64,000 nucleotides of DNA from NCBI GenBank assembly GCA_036925085.1, contig JAUPFP010000052.1, positions 1-64,000 on the forward strand. The letters are read 5' to 3'. Numbering within the stretch: position 1 is the first letter of the stretch; every line of letters starts with the position of its first letter. Origin of the DNA: Brachycybe producta. Its lineage: Eukaryota; Arthropoda; Diplopoda; Playtdesmida; Andrognathidae. A program made the translations under genes and the position numbers. Below, piece after piece: positions 33,976 to 44,048 of the stretch. The notes beneath the pieces were generated by a model. It saw only the letters and a program-made list of their open reading frames with translations, did not search any database and was not told the origin of the DNA.

Positions 33976-35001
33976 CCGCAAAACAAAACAAAAGCGATTC
34001 AAATTGACCACCAAAATTGAACGGTGTGAATTTTCCTTCGAGACATTGATTGTAGGAATTCAAGTACTAAGTGTTTTCGAAGCGTCCTCTGAAAGAAATT
34101 CAAAGGGAATTTTAAACTAGAAGAGCCTAGAAATGGACTAAGAGCATTTTTATGGCAGATACATTTATCAAAATAAACTTTTTTTATATATATAACAATA
34201 GCTATAAAGTATTATATTGCGAATTAGTTATCATTTGCAGACTTTGAGAACAAAATAAAAAGTTTATTTTGAAAGATAACGTGTCATAAAAATGCAATCA
34301 CCCCCAATTCCTTTACTCTTCTAGTCTTCTAGATACAAATCCACTTGAAATTTCATTTAGAAGACGCTCCTTAAAAACGAAGTACTTGAATTCCTGGACT
34401 GACTTTAGTGCAAAATTCACAATCAATCGATCAATTTATAATTTTGCCACCTGCATTATATAATAATGTGCGTAATGTATAACGGAACCTATTTTTAATA
34501 AAAAAAATTCTAAATAAAATTGCTTCGCAATCGTAAATAAAAGCGTTACGAATCGGAAGCTCGGAAAACGTAAAAGTTACACCCAAAACGCCAATTTGCT
34601 TTAATTCCTTTGACATAATCGTAAATCATCGTTATGTGGTTAAATTATGACAGGTGTATTCTACTCTCGTAAAACAAAAACAAAAAACCTCATCCTCGTC
34701 GTAACCCACATTTCTCTCGAGTTGCCACCGACAGAGTCGTAAAAATAAACGCATTAAAACCATAAATAACCCCTGGAAGCTTCAACATTTAACAAAGTTT
34801 ATAATCAAAATGAGTTCTTTTACGTCAGAAGAAGAAAGAAAAAAAATGCAAAATGCAAAACATCCATAAATAATAATTCTCTCTCTCCAAATTCCAGTCA
34901 GCAACAAAATTTACCAAAAAACTCCAGACTAGAAAACAAGTTCCACTAGCTCTAGACACTTACTCTCGAGGAAACTTACGGAGACACGTTCTCGAAGAAC
35001 A
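33976..35001. other. CAP 3' flank and spacer
   Basis: No gene recognised. The first 420 bp hold the foldback at 34054-34395; the remainder is AT-rich with no repeat or frame worth naming. Confidence 0.5.
34054..34395. repeat. Long foldback element, second copy
   Basis: Outer arms AGGAATTCAAGTACT (34054-34068) and AGTACTTGAATTCCT (34381-34395) are exact complements. Inner arms show TTAAACTAGAAGAGCCTA and TTTACTCTTCTAG. Same architecture and size as 32209-32517. Confidence 0.8.
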
Positions 35002-35640
35002 ATGGACAAAGCTGACAACCCGACCGAGACGATGTTCTCGAGTAAATTTCTGAAAGCTCTCGGTGAAGTGGCACCGAAAGAGGTCCTACGTTTATCGAGT
35101 GACCACCGTCAACCACCCGGCCGTCCGACGACCGACAGATCCGACTATTCGAATCAGTTTCGTCAACTACTAAACTTAACAAAGACAAAGCAGATAGTGA
35201 ATAAGTCACTTCAAGAAAGAACAAAGAGATCGGTATCGAGTTCGGTAAATCATAACGAACCCGACCAGCACCTTTCAATGCATCAAGACCTTCGAGTGCG
35301 AACGGCACACCAAATGTCGCATGCCAGAGCTCGACAACTGCTGACGGACCGAAAAGAAAGAATACGTCACGACGACCGTGCTGACGAAACACGAAAAAGC
35401 TTTCTGAAGACTAAAGTGTACTTCGACACGACGGCCGCCGCCGGCGTCGATGCCGACGACACACGGCACCGCGAAGTGGACATCGGCTACTGCAGCAGAG
35501 AAGAAAAATGCAACGAATGGATCTTGAAACATTTCGTTTCTACCGAACTAACGACGATCGAGACTAAAGAAGTCATAAATCCCTCCATTTCTTGGGACAA
35601 CCTTCCAACATGTTACCACCACCACCACCACCTTTTGTAA
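35002..35640 (+). CDS. Uncharacterised single-exon open frame, 212 codons
   Basis: ATG (35002) to TAA without interruption, preceded by a favourable AACAATGG context. The stretch is visibly richer in G+C than its flanks, as exons here are. The predicted product is very basic and hydrophilic (many Arg/His/Asp/Thr), has no signal peptide, no recognised domain, and ends in a His run. A different frame contains a cysteine-rich segment (35287-35343, pattern C-x6-C-x5-C-x8-C before a stop), and the antisense strand is also open for 138 codons, so the true coding frame, if any, is not settled. It could be a decayed or intron-containing gene. Confidence 0.3.
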   Translation: MDKADNPTETMFSSKFLKALGEVAPKEVLRLSSDHRQPPGRPTTDRSDYSNQFRQLLNLTKTKQIVNKSLQERTKRSVSSSVNHNEPDQHLSMHQDLRVRTAHQMSHARARQLLTDRKERIRHDDRADETRKSFLKTKVYFDTTAAAGVDADDTRHREVDIGYCSREEKCNEWILKHFVSTELTTIETKEVINPSISWDNLPTCYHHHHHLL

Positions 35641-35890
35641 TTTCCTCAAAGACCTTCTCCCCCACATCCGCTGTCTTCAGAGACAATACGACAACCTCAT
35701 TAATTATGCAAATTGCATAACATAAGTGTTTCATTAACCAAAAACATCATTACGAAAGTGAAAGAAACACAAACAACAAATCCTTACCACGTCTACTGGT
35801 AAGCTTATTTACGCTTTGGACCACTACGGCCACCGCCACGGCTCAGTTCCGTCTCACAAAGCCACTCTCTCTCTCTTTCTATTTAAACTC
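35641..35890 (+). pseudogene. Relic 5' end of a PAN/lectin gene
   Basis: The sequence parallels the upstream region and first codons of the gene at 36514. Shared blocks are CCCCCACATCCGCTGTCT (35669 and 36404), CATTAATTATGCA, ATTACGAAAGTG, AACAACAAATCCTT and TTTGGACCACT. In this copy the start ATG is missing and the frame decays within about 100 bp, with no PAN or lectin sequence after it. Best explained as a truncated duplicate of the 36514 gene's promoter and exon 1. Confidence 0.65.
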
Positions 35891-35952
35891 ATGGCCACAG
35901 TATTTCATTATTTGCAATTTCATTTGCTTTTTAAAAATTATTTGAAACTGCA

Positions 35953-36028
35953 AGAAGGTATGTGGCAGAGGGATAAAAGTCCAAGTGTAGCGTACGAAAT
36001 GCCTTGTCCAAACCCAAAAATATAAATG
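35953..36028. repeat. Dispersed repeat shared with 20668-20738
   Basis: About 75 bp matching the MARCHF6 intron sequence at 20668-20738: both contain ATGGCAGAGGGA-AA-AGTCCAAGT (GTGGCAGAGGGATAAAAGTCC here) followed by a similar AAAATATAAA tail. Unclassified family. Confidence 0.55.
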
Positions 36029-36513
36029 CAATAATTTCAATATGTTTTGGTGCAGCTCAATTCTGCACGTGATTTAACCAGGGTTAGAGGGGCCACCGGG
36101 GTTCATACTTTCACCCGAAGTAAATTGTGAAACAGATTCGAGAGAAACTTCAGGTTCCGTAAACGGAAGAAGAAGGACGAAGGTGGCCGAAACCTCTTGT
36201 CGAAGGCCGGTCCTCGGACCCACCCCATGACGATCCATGGCAACGGCATGCCAGCTCCCAATAGACAACACCACGAGAAATGTTACACCAATCTTCGTAA
36301 CAACCTAACATTCGACGCCAAGAAAACAACAAACAAAAAACTTGAGACAATTGAATAGAGATAATAATAAAGCAATGCTTTTGTTTGTCTCCGATAAAGA
36401 CCTTCCCCCACATCCGCTGTCTAAGACGATAACATCATTAATTATGCAGAAATACACAACGCATAACAATCAACATCGTCCAGTGTTTCATTACGAAAGT
36501 GCAGAGTCAAAAG

Positions 36514-37796
36514 ATGAAGAACAACAAATCCTTTTCGTGTCTCTTCGTAAACTTAGTTCTTCTTTGGACCACTTTGGTTCCGGATAACACAACCGGCTCG
36601 GCACAATTCCGCCTGAAACACAAAGGGCAGAAACTGCAACAATCGAGTGGATCGTTCGCTTCAAAAAGCCTCGTCCAATGTTCCAGCATGTGTCTCCAGA
36701 AAAACGAATGCAAATGGTTCCAGTTCAATAAGAACGAGGAAGGTCCCAACACATTAGGAACATGCCAAATAATTGATGCGAATGCGAATGAGGCCGATTT
36801 CACATCAGATGACAAGTGGAACATCTATTCCAAAACAGTTGCTGAAAGCAAACCAGTTGCTGAAAGTAAAAAAGGGGCTGAAAGTAAAACAGCAGAAACG
36901 ACAACGACAGAGGCACCGACGACAACCACGGAACCACCGACCACGACAACCACGGAACCACCGACCACGACAACCACAGAACCACCGACCACCACAACCA
37001 CAGAACCACCGACCACGACAACCACGGAACCACCGACGACAACCACGGAACCACCGACGACAACCACCGAACCACCGACGACAACCCCCGAACCTACGAC
37101 GACAACGACTACGGCAAGCACGACAACTGGTCCACCTCCAGTAAGTGAACTCCAACATGTTACGATTTTAAATGGATAGATCTTTGACAGAGTGAAGTAC
37201 AATTTCTCATTCCAGGAAAATCTGGTACGTTGCGATGATACAACCATTAACTGTACTAAAAAAGGTGAGTGCCGCAAGACTCGACTTGAGTACGTCTTAA
37301 ATTGCCAAATGGCCTTTCTGTTCTTCCAGCCGGCCCCACCATCGTGTGTGATGCGATCTTAAGTAACGGCAGAAATCGTGTCTCACTCTTCCTTCAGACA
37401 GCAAAAAACTACGCCGATTGTGTTGCGTACTGCCGATCTATCGACAACAGAATGATACCGATGAAAGACCCCGCGGTAGAGTCCTTAACATGTAAAACCA
37501 TCCAGAACTACATAGATGGGACCACAAGTTATGGTAACTACCTCTCGCTAAAATGGAGTGCCGGTGGTTCCAACTGGCAGTTGGCCGACGGATCCACCAT
37601 CCAAGGCATTCCCGCCTTCTTTACCAAGTATAAGAGCAACTACAGCGGAACTCCAAAGAAGGATCTTTGTGGAGTCGTCAGAAATCCGAAAGAGAATCCG
37701 ATCGTACCGGTTTACGACGTCGTCACTTGCGACACCGTAAACGACAGCGACATGAACTTTTATCCCATGTGTGTTACGACCAGTTTCCCAGCATAA
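36514..37796 (+). CDS. Secreted PAN/apple, Thr/Pro mucin and C-type-lectin-like protein
   Basis: Complete 3-exon model, 380 aa: 36514-37140, 37216-37264, 37330-37796. The hydrophobic signal peptide lies at about residues 6-30. A PAN/apple-like segment follows (CSSMCLQKNECKWFQF ... GTCQI), then a mucin stretch built from repeats of TTTTTEPP (about residues 120-205), then a C-terminal region with YADCVAYCRS, NWQLADGSTI, LCGVV and a final CV pattern that fits a divergent C-type lectin fold. Such proteins are usually extracellular matrix, mucus or immune-recognition factors; the ligand is unknown. An earlier in-frame codon at 36499 is GTG, so the ATG at 36514 is taken. AATAAA at about 37976. The paralogue at 38318-40080 has the same PAN-lectin order without the mucin. 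Confidence 0.85.
36898..37125. repeat. Coding minisatellite for Thr/Pro mucin repeats
   Basis: Units of 18-24 bp, consensus ACCACGGAACCACCGACCAC, repeated about ten times in frame inside exon 1 of the PAN/lectin gene. Likely variable in copy number between individuals; the encoded Thr runs are probable O-glycosylation sites. Confidence 0.85.
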
Positions 37797-38317
37797 TAAA
37801 CCTCATGTTACGACCATTTTTGAAATCTAGAGTGGTCTCTGCAAAGTCCCCGACATCCACCCTTTTTATTTGCACCGTTTTGCCCCAATGTTGTGTTATA
37901 TTCTAGCTTTCGAACATTCCTAAATGGTTTTGCAGTGTGTGTGTTTTTTTTTCTAAGTTACCATCGATTGATATGAATAAAAATCTATTTACACTTTGCG
38001 TAACGTTACGTAATTTCTAAAAAAAAATAACGAATCTGCATATTCCGATACCATTTTTAATTACACGGCAAACAAAAGAAACAAACGATTCAAAACTTCG
38101 GCAAAACAAAACCAAAAAAAAAAAAAAACACAAAAATGGTATTTGCCGATACAGTAGAATCTCGATTACACAGATCTCGGCAACCTGGACTTACGGGTAA
38201 TCCCGGCCGGATAAATTCCAAAAAGTGAAGAAGAAAACTAAAGTAATGAAAAACCCGACGATCTTCCGGATCATCCACAGGTTAGGATAATCGACATTCT
38301 ACCGTGTAAAACAAAGT
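37797..38317. other. Tail-to-tail spacer between the two PAN/lectin genes
   Basis: It contains the AATAAA of the plus-strand gene (37976), A/T homopolymers and no coding sequence. The 3' UTR of the minus-strand gene must also end here. Confidence 0.6.
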
Positions 38318-40080
38318 TCAGTCGATGTTGCGTTCACAAACACAATGGTACTTCCGACCTTTAGAAGTGGCAAAGTCGCAAGTGGACTGAACCCACTTAA
38401 AGTGGTAAGGATCACCGCTGAACATCTGAGCGCACCGATCGCTACCGGGATCCGGTTTGTAAAAATTAGAGTAGTACCCCTTGGGCAACTCGGGATTACC
38501 GTCGGCGAGATAACGCCAAGGATCACCGAGCACCGTATAACGATACATTGCGAAGGTGAACGCGTGGCCCTTGGAACTACTTCCGCACATGTTGTGTAGA
38601 ACGTGGCAGAACCAAGATTGAACGGTGGCGCTGTCGATTCGAGCCAACTGTTCCCCCTTGGAACAGCACTCGAGGGGAGCCAACAGACTGGTCGAGCTCT
38701 TACTGGCGTAAACGACGAACCGGCGCTTCAGAGTGTTCGAACGGACGTCGCAAACCAATTTACCTAAACCCAGTGAAACGAATCCAAAATCAAACTACAT
38801 CCGACTCCAAGAAACCGGGTTCTTACCGCTACAAGATCCCGGAACGTAAGAGATCTCGGAACAGTCGAAGGTCAAGTCTTTGTCCAGTGGTTCACAGAAC
38901 TCCTCGTACTTACTCAAAGGATTCTACAGTTTTCGCGAAAGAAGAAAACTTGGTTCTTGAACTTCAACCTGAACCCTGTTTAGATGGTTCAAGGTGAATT
39001 TCCCGTGCTTAAGCCCAGATTCATTTCAGAAAACTTGAACTCTCTATGCAGATTTCCAACAAACAAATACTTTTATTGAACACATGTTGGAATTTCAAAC
39101 CCTGTTTAGAGAGTTCAAAGTGAAGTACGAGCACAAAGGCCCAACATTTAAGATGGAAACTTCACCCTGGAATCTCAAACTTCAACCCTCTGAACAGGGT
39201 TCCAACATTAAAAAAAACCCTTTCCAGGTTGGATGGAAGCATGTTTCGAGAGTTCAAAATAAAGTTCAAATGTTAAAGCTCAATTTCAAGAGAAAAAAAG
39301 CATTTAGCACTTGAACTTAAAACTGCAACCCTCTAAACAGGGTTCCAACATAAAACAACCCTTTCTGCCAACAGAAAAAACAGGTTTCTTTTTCCCAAGT
39401 TGAACCCCTGCTGAGAGGCTTCAAGTTCAAAGTTCTAATGAACTTCTTGACTTTTGAGCCTCAAGGTTATTTTAAATTGCATAAATTGACCATCAACTTT
39501 TTGCAAACTTTGTTAGAAACTAGAATAGTAAATGCAACAAAATTTACTTTCATAATAATCTGTATCTTTCAAATTGAACTATTATTTACGAAAGCACAAA
39601 ACTGTTTTTTTTTGTGATAAAACATTTACTATTCTAGTTTTTAGTAAACTTTGAATTCCATATTAAGTTTATTCTGGAAATAGTTGAAGTCCAACTTTAT
39701 AGAATTAAAAGTTTCCGAGAAGAAGGCCGACGGTACGAAAAATGGAGCGATACCTGAAGACCTCCGTAGAAGTCGTAAGTTCCGTTCTCGGATACGGACG
39801 AAGGAATTCCAACGTCCGAACCACCGAGACGAACATCGCAACCACCGACGACGTCAGAAATGTTCCGACGGAAGTTGAATCCTACACATCGCCGCTCGAG
39901 AAGACACTTCCGCCCACAATGGAGGACTGACTCCAGTGATTCCGTTCCATACGAAGTTCCCACTTGAACAAGACGGTTCGGTAACGACTTCGGATATGTC
40001 ACTTGAGTCAGTGGATTCGTTCCGAACCAAAGGAACGACGACATTGCGAAAAACGTCAGAAGGAAACTTCGAAACTGCAT
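38318..40080 (-). CDS. Secreted PAN/apple plus C-type lectin protein
   Basis: Complete 3-exon model, 289 aa: 40080-39754, 38923-38827, 38763-38318. Signal peptide MQFRSFLLTFFAMSSFLW. The PAN/apple-like domain is in exon 1 (CGRKCLLERRCVGFNF, GGCDVRLGG), there is a short Cys-containing linker in exon 2, and a C-type lectin domain in exon 3 (SATVQSWFC, GDPWRYLADG, CAQMF, WVQSTCDF, YHCVCE). The last cysteines follow the canonical C...C..C lectin ending. No QPD/EPN calcium-sugar motif is obvious, so carbohydrate binding is unproven. An upstream in-frame codon at 40113 is GTG and was not used. Intron 1 (830 bp) carries several copies of a TTCAACCCTCTRAACAGGGT repeat and a CTAGAA foldback at 39505-39650. 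Confidence 0.87.
38950..39440. repeat. Cluster of degenerate AACCCTSTRAACAGGGTTC repeats
   Basis: At least five imperfect copies of a motif centred on AACCCTCTAAACAGGGTTC with flanking TTCAAGTTCAA-type sequence, in alternating orientation within the intron. Related sequence occurs in the last NGDN intron (about 25600-25750) and in CAP intron 4 (about 33310-33420). Confidence 0.55.
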
Positions 40081-41654
40081 ATCCTCGAAAACACTTTCGA
40101 AAACTGATTTCACTTACCTAAAAAAAAAAACCTTAAAAACTTTCCGACAACAAAGAATAATCAATCATAAAAATGTCATGGAGAAAAATGCAGAATAATA
40201 GAAAACTAGAAAGGACATTTCTTTGATAAAGAAGCAGACAATAAACAGGAAATTGACCGTCAAAAACCCCTTTTTCCAATTATTAGAAATGTCTCCAATA
40301 TCCTTTTTTAAAGGGTTTCAAGAAACACAAAAAAAAAACTCCATGAAAACGAAATAAACATGTTTTCAAATTAAAAACTAGAAAAGAGAAGAAACTGTTC
40401 AAATAACGGTTTCAATGGGGAAATTTGTTGTGACATTTGTTGGATGTGTTAAGTGACACGTTTGCATGTACAGTATGTGTCTGTGTCATTATGTTCTAAG
40501 TCACTTCGAATGTCACTTTCATTTCAGTGTGTCACTTGTGTTTCTTGTCACAATGTGACAAAATGTGTCACTCGTGTTGTATATCATTTGTGTGTGTGAT
40601 GTGAAATGTGTGTCTCTCACTCGAGTCCTCATGATTGCAATGTGTCACTTGTGTTTCAGGTGATCTGTGTGACAGCTGACAAAGAAAACCCAGAAAATTC
40701 CATTCGAGAAACACAAACAATTAAAATGGACAATGTCCGTTTATAATCTAATTGTAATCCTGACGTGTTTATAGAAACACCATTTTGATTGACACTTGTC
40801 AAAACGGGACACAATGGACCACCTAACCCACCACCCCCAAAACTCAAAAGGACCTATTTTAACCCCAAACCCCTTGCAATACAACAAGGGGCACGTGCCC
40901 ATAACGCACACATCTGGGTCCACAAACTCCAGCCACATTAAACCCCTTAGCTGGCTGACCACCGTTCACTTTTCACCACCCCCCCCCTTAAAACCCACCT
41001 TAGATGACCACCTCAGGGGCAGACAACATTCTTCATACAATAAACTCCTCAATTTGGGAACAGACAGACAGATAATCCATGTCACCCTAAACACACACAT
41101 TGTGGGTCCTAAGGGCTAGAAGGGGCCTTTTGTCAATAAGAAGAGACTCAAAACAAAAGGACACCTTAAGACGCACAGGTGTGGAAAGTGGGAGGGGTCA
41201 CAAGAAGGAGGAGTTCTCCGCCCTCGAACAAATTAACTTACTAAAGACAACACAATAGGGACACCTTACGATTTAAAAGGGTCTCTCTCTCATAGGTCCC
41301 AAAGGGCATTAGGAAGAAAGGGCCCCCCCCCCCTAAGCAACGTAATTATAGGGGTCCTCGTAACCTCCTAACTTGCAAGCATTCAAAAGGTTATTTGACA
41401 TTTCAGTATTTCTGACATTTTTTTTTTGTATTTTCAATTGAAAAGTGTTTTAGAGACTAGAAGAGTAATTGAATCTTAAGAACACGTTTTTTTTTCTTGA
41501 AATCTGTTAAAATTAACTTTTGTTGATTTTAAATTGAAAAACGAAAATAGATCATTTAAAATGAACATTAAATGTTGTTTATTTTGAAATTTCAAAGCTT
41601 CCTTTTTTTCAACCGTTGATTATTCTGATTTTCAGAAACAAAACCAAGAGAAAT

Positions 41655-42043
41655 TGGAAAGTGTTTTAAAAACTAGAAGAGTAACTCAATCACTTTAGGG
41701 TAATTTTCATGTTGATATCTTTCAAAAAAAGCTTAAAAAGTTAGGTCATTTTATAACATTTTAAAAGACATCAACATTAAAACGAGGAGCTTTTTTTCAA
41801 AACTTCTTAAGTCCAGTGACTCACATTTTTCAGGAAACGCAAAAAAAAAACGATAGAAGACCTGAAATTTGAGTGACTTTTACTATGGAATATTTCGAGA
41901 CATCAATTCAGCTATAAAAACTGATTACAAAACTGCAATAAGATAAGTTTGGCCAAATATGGACTTACGAAGTTTTGAAAAAAAAAATAAGCTTCTCAAA
42001 TCGCCATTTATAACCCTTCTAGTTTCCAAAACACTTCCAAGTT
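41655..42043. repeat. Foldback element, CTAGAA family
   Basis: Left GAAAGTGTTTTAAAAACTAG and right CTAGTTTCCAAAACACTTCC arms, with the internal GATATCTTTCAAA segment at about 41733. Longer core than most copies, suggesting an internal insertion. Confidence 0.7.
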
Positions 42044-42461
42044 TCTCCTTCATATTTTTTTAAAAAAAAAAAATAGGTTTCTCTCTCAAATCCAAATCAT
42101 ATATAAGATTTTCTATAGTTTGACCAGAGTCCAGATAAAGAAAAAAAGGACAAGAGAACAAAACAAGAAAATCCTCTAAAACCCTCCCAGTCTATAAGTC
42201 AAAAACAGAACAAGAAGACTCAATTATCCACTTTAAAGATTTTTGACATTTTTTTGGTCGAGTGACCACTAAATGACCACCAAAATAAAATAATCCCTGA
42301 AAAATCAGAACAAAACAATAGAAAAAGACAAAAGAAACGAAGGGAGAAAGAAAAACTAGTTGGACCAATTCGATCAATATCCCCCTTGACCAGTGGTCAT
42401 CGTCATCATCATCATTGGAGTGGTCAGTCAGTGGTCACACCTCCCTTTCTCTCTCTGCAAC

Positions 42462-42468
42462 TATAAAG
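42462..42468 (+). promoter_or_regulatory. TATA box of the Dickkopf gene
   Basis: TATAAAG preceded by a C and followed by GC-richer sequence, 117 bp upstream of the ATG at 42579. The spacing fits a transcription start near 42490-42495, which excludes the upstream in-frame ATG at 42393 from the mRNA. Confidence 0.6.
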
Positions 42469-42578
42469 AGACCTCGCACATATCCAGTTTGTCTCAAAAA
42501 CACAACAACAAAAAAACCTCCAAGAGTCAAAAAACTAGAAGGGTTCCTTCTCTTACTTGTCCACCACCTACAGTAAAA

Positions 42579-44048
42579 ATGACCACAAGTACGTCACTGC
42601 TGTCAGTTCGCTTACTCCTAGTCATCATCGTCTGTTCTCGCCACGCCGTACGCGGAGCCGTTTGGTCTTGGATGTTAACGAATCCAGCGGCCGCCGCAGC
42701 TACGATGGATTCCGATTCGCTTCGACAACATTCTGCTCGGAGCATTTCGCATCAGCAACCGCATCAGCAACACGACGGAGGAGCCACCGAAATCAAGAGG
42801 TTCCAACCGCACCGACACCAACATCAGCACCACGGACAACAAGAGACGAACATTCGGTGCGCGGACGATCGGAACTGCGATCGAGGCCTCTTCTGCGACA
42901 GGCACTACGGCACGTGCGCGCCTCACAGGCGAGAGGGAGAACACTGTCGTAGAGACAATCACTGCGGATCGGACGGAGGACACGAATGCGTCTTCGGAAG
43001 GTGTCGAAAGTACGTCAAGAAGGGAGATAAAGGTACGTATCGGGCACGCGGCCTGGAACCGGACCACGCAATGCCACTTTACCATAATTTAAAAAACACC
43101 GTTTGTTTCAGGTTCGAGATGCCGCAACGACGCCGAATGCGGTGGTAACGGCGTACCGATGTGTTGCGCTCGACACCATGGAGAGTACGTTTGTAAATTA
43201 CGACTGCCCATTGGTCATCGGTGCTTCGTCCCGGACGGTGGCCTCGATTACACTCTCAACGAAATGTGTCCCTGTCAGGAAGGCCTCACCTGCAGGAAGA
43301 GCTCCCCGGGAAAGACCAAATCTAAAGAGTGAGTTTCAAATAAAATACTAGAAGAGTATACTTAAGATTGGATTATGAACAGCTAATTTTCGAACTCTGA
43401 TTATTTTGTCTTTTAGAGATAGAAAAATGAAAAGAAACTAGAAAGAATTTTAGAAACTAGAAGGGTAGCTCAATCACAATAGTAATGTTCATGTTAATAT
43501 CTTTCAAAATAAGCTTTTTATGTCACTTTGAAAATGACATGACTACAAGCAGACGATATTTTTTAATTTTTGTCTTTATAAAAAAAAAAACAGTTTATTT
43601 GGAACCAAATAATTATGTAATTCAGTGATTGAGTTACCTTTCTAGTTTTCTAAAACACTTTTTTTTAGTTCCTGTTAATTTCGCTCTTCTGAAAGACAAA
43701 ATAAACAGGATTTTAACCTTAATTTACCATTCGAAAACTGCTGCTTAATTAGTTTAAATTCAATTGTATATTTTCTTTTCAAAAAATTCAGTTATTTAGA
43801 AACTAGAATACCCTAATAAAAAACCCGCGACATGTCGTCAAATTTATGAAGCTAACTTTCTCACTGTAAAAAAAATAGGTTCCCTAAAATGGCGTCATCT
43901 CCATTAACAAACAAAGCGATAACGCCATATTGGTTAACCCCCCTTTCCCTATAGCAAAATCTAATAAGTTTTCTTCTTTTCTTTCAGTGAGGAATTCAGT
44001 TGGAAACCTTGGTCCGATAATGAAATATTTCGATGTACTCTACCATAA
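42579..44048 (+). CDS. DKK: Dickkopf-family secreted Wnt antagonist (DKK3-like)
   Basis: Complete 3-exon model, 243 aa: 42579-43032, 43112-43328, 43988-44048. Signal peptide about residues 8-26 (LLSVRLLLVIIVCSRHA). A long His/Gln-rich low-complexity linker (about 50-90) comes before the first cysteine cluster (residues 93-142: CADDRNCDRGLFC, CVFGRC). The second, colipase-like cluster starts at C155 (CRNDAEC, MCCARHHGEYVCK, HRC, MCPCQEGLTC). The CVFGRC...G-SRC spacing resembles DKK3, while CCARH is like DKK1/2/4, so subfamily is uncertain. Dickkopfs bind LRP5/6 (DKK1/2/4) or act otherwise (DKK3) outside the cell. A tail of about 30 residues with a lone Cys is in exon 3. Confidence 0.9.
43437..43662. 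repeat. Foldback element, CTAGAA family, in Dickkopf intron 2
   Basis: One of the clearest copies: TTTTAGAAACTAGAAGGGTA on the left; TACCTTTCTAGTTTTCTAAA on the right; internal AATATCTTTCAAAATAAGC near 43495. Confidence 0.8.

Larger units (their letters stand above)
40081..42578. other. 2.5-kb spacer before the Dickkopf gene
   Basis: No gene. Order of contents: a CTAGAA half-element near 40200-40390; a TGTCAC/TGTGTCACTTGTG-rich tract at about 40430-40680; a GC-richer purine/pyrimidine-asymmetric block 40790-41350 with runs of C and no plausible frame; CTAGAA foldbacks from 41445 and at 41655-42043; then the Dickkopf promoter. Confidence 0.6.

Noticed and set aside
36800-37277. Antisense frames across the mucin region (Val/Gly- or Trp/Leu-Ser-rich)
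   Set aside because: They are shadows of the repetitive Thr/Pro codons of the plus-strand gene.
40080-40113. N-terminal extension of the minus-strand PAN/lectin protein
   Set aside because: The codon at 40113 is GTG and the signal peptide follows the ATG at 40080.
40796-41119. 107-codon Pro/His-rich frame
   Set aside because: Low-complexity C-rich DNA, no domain, no splice context.
42393-42578. In-frame N-terminal extension of the Dickkopf frame
   Set aside because: It lies across the TATA box and would bury the signal peptide; the ATG at 42579 starts directly before it.
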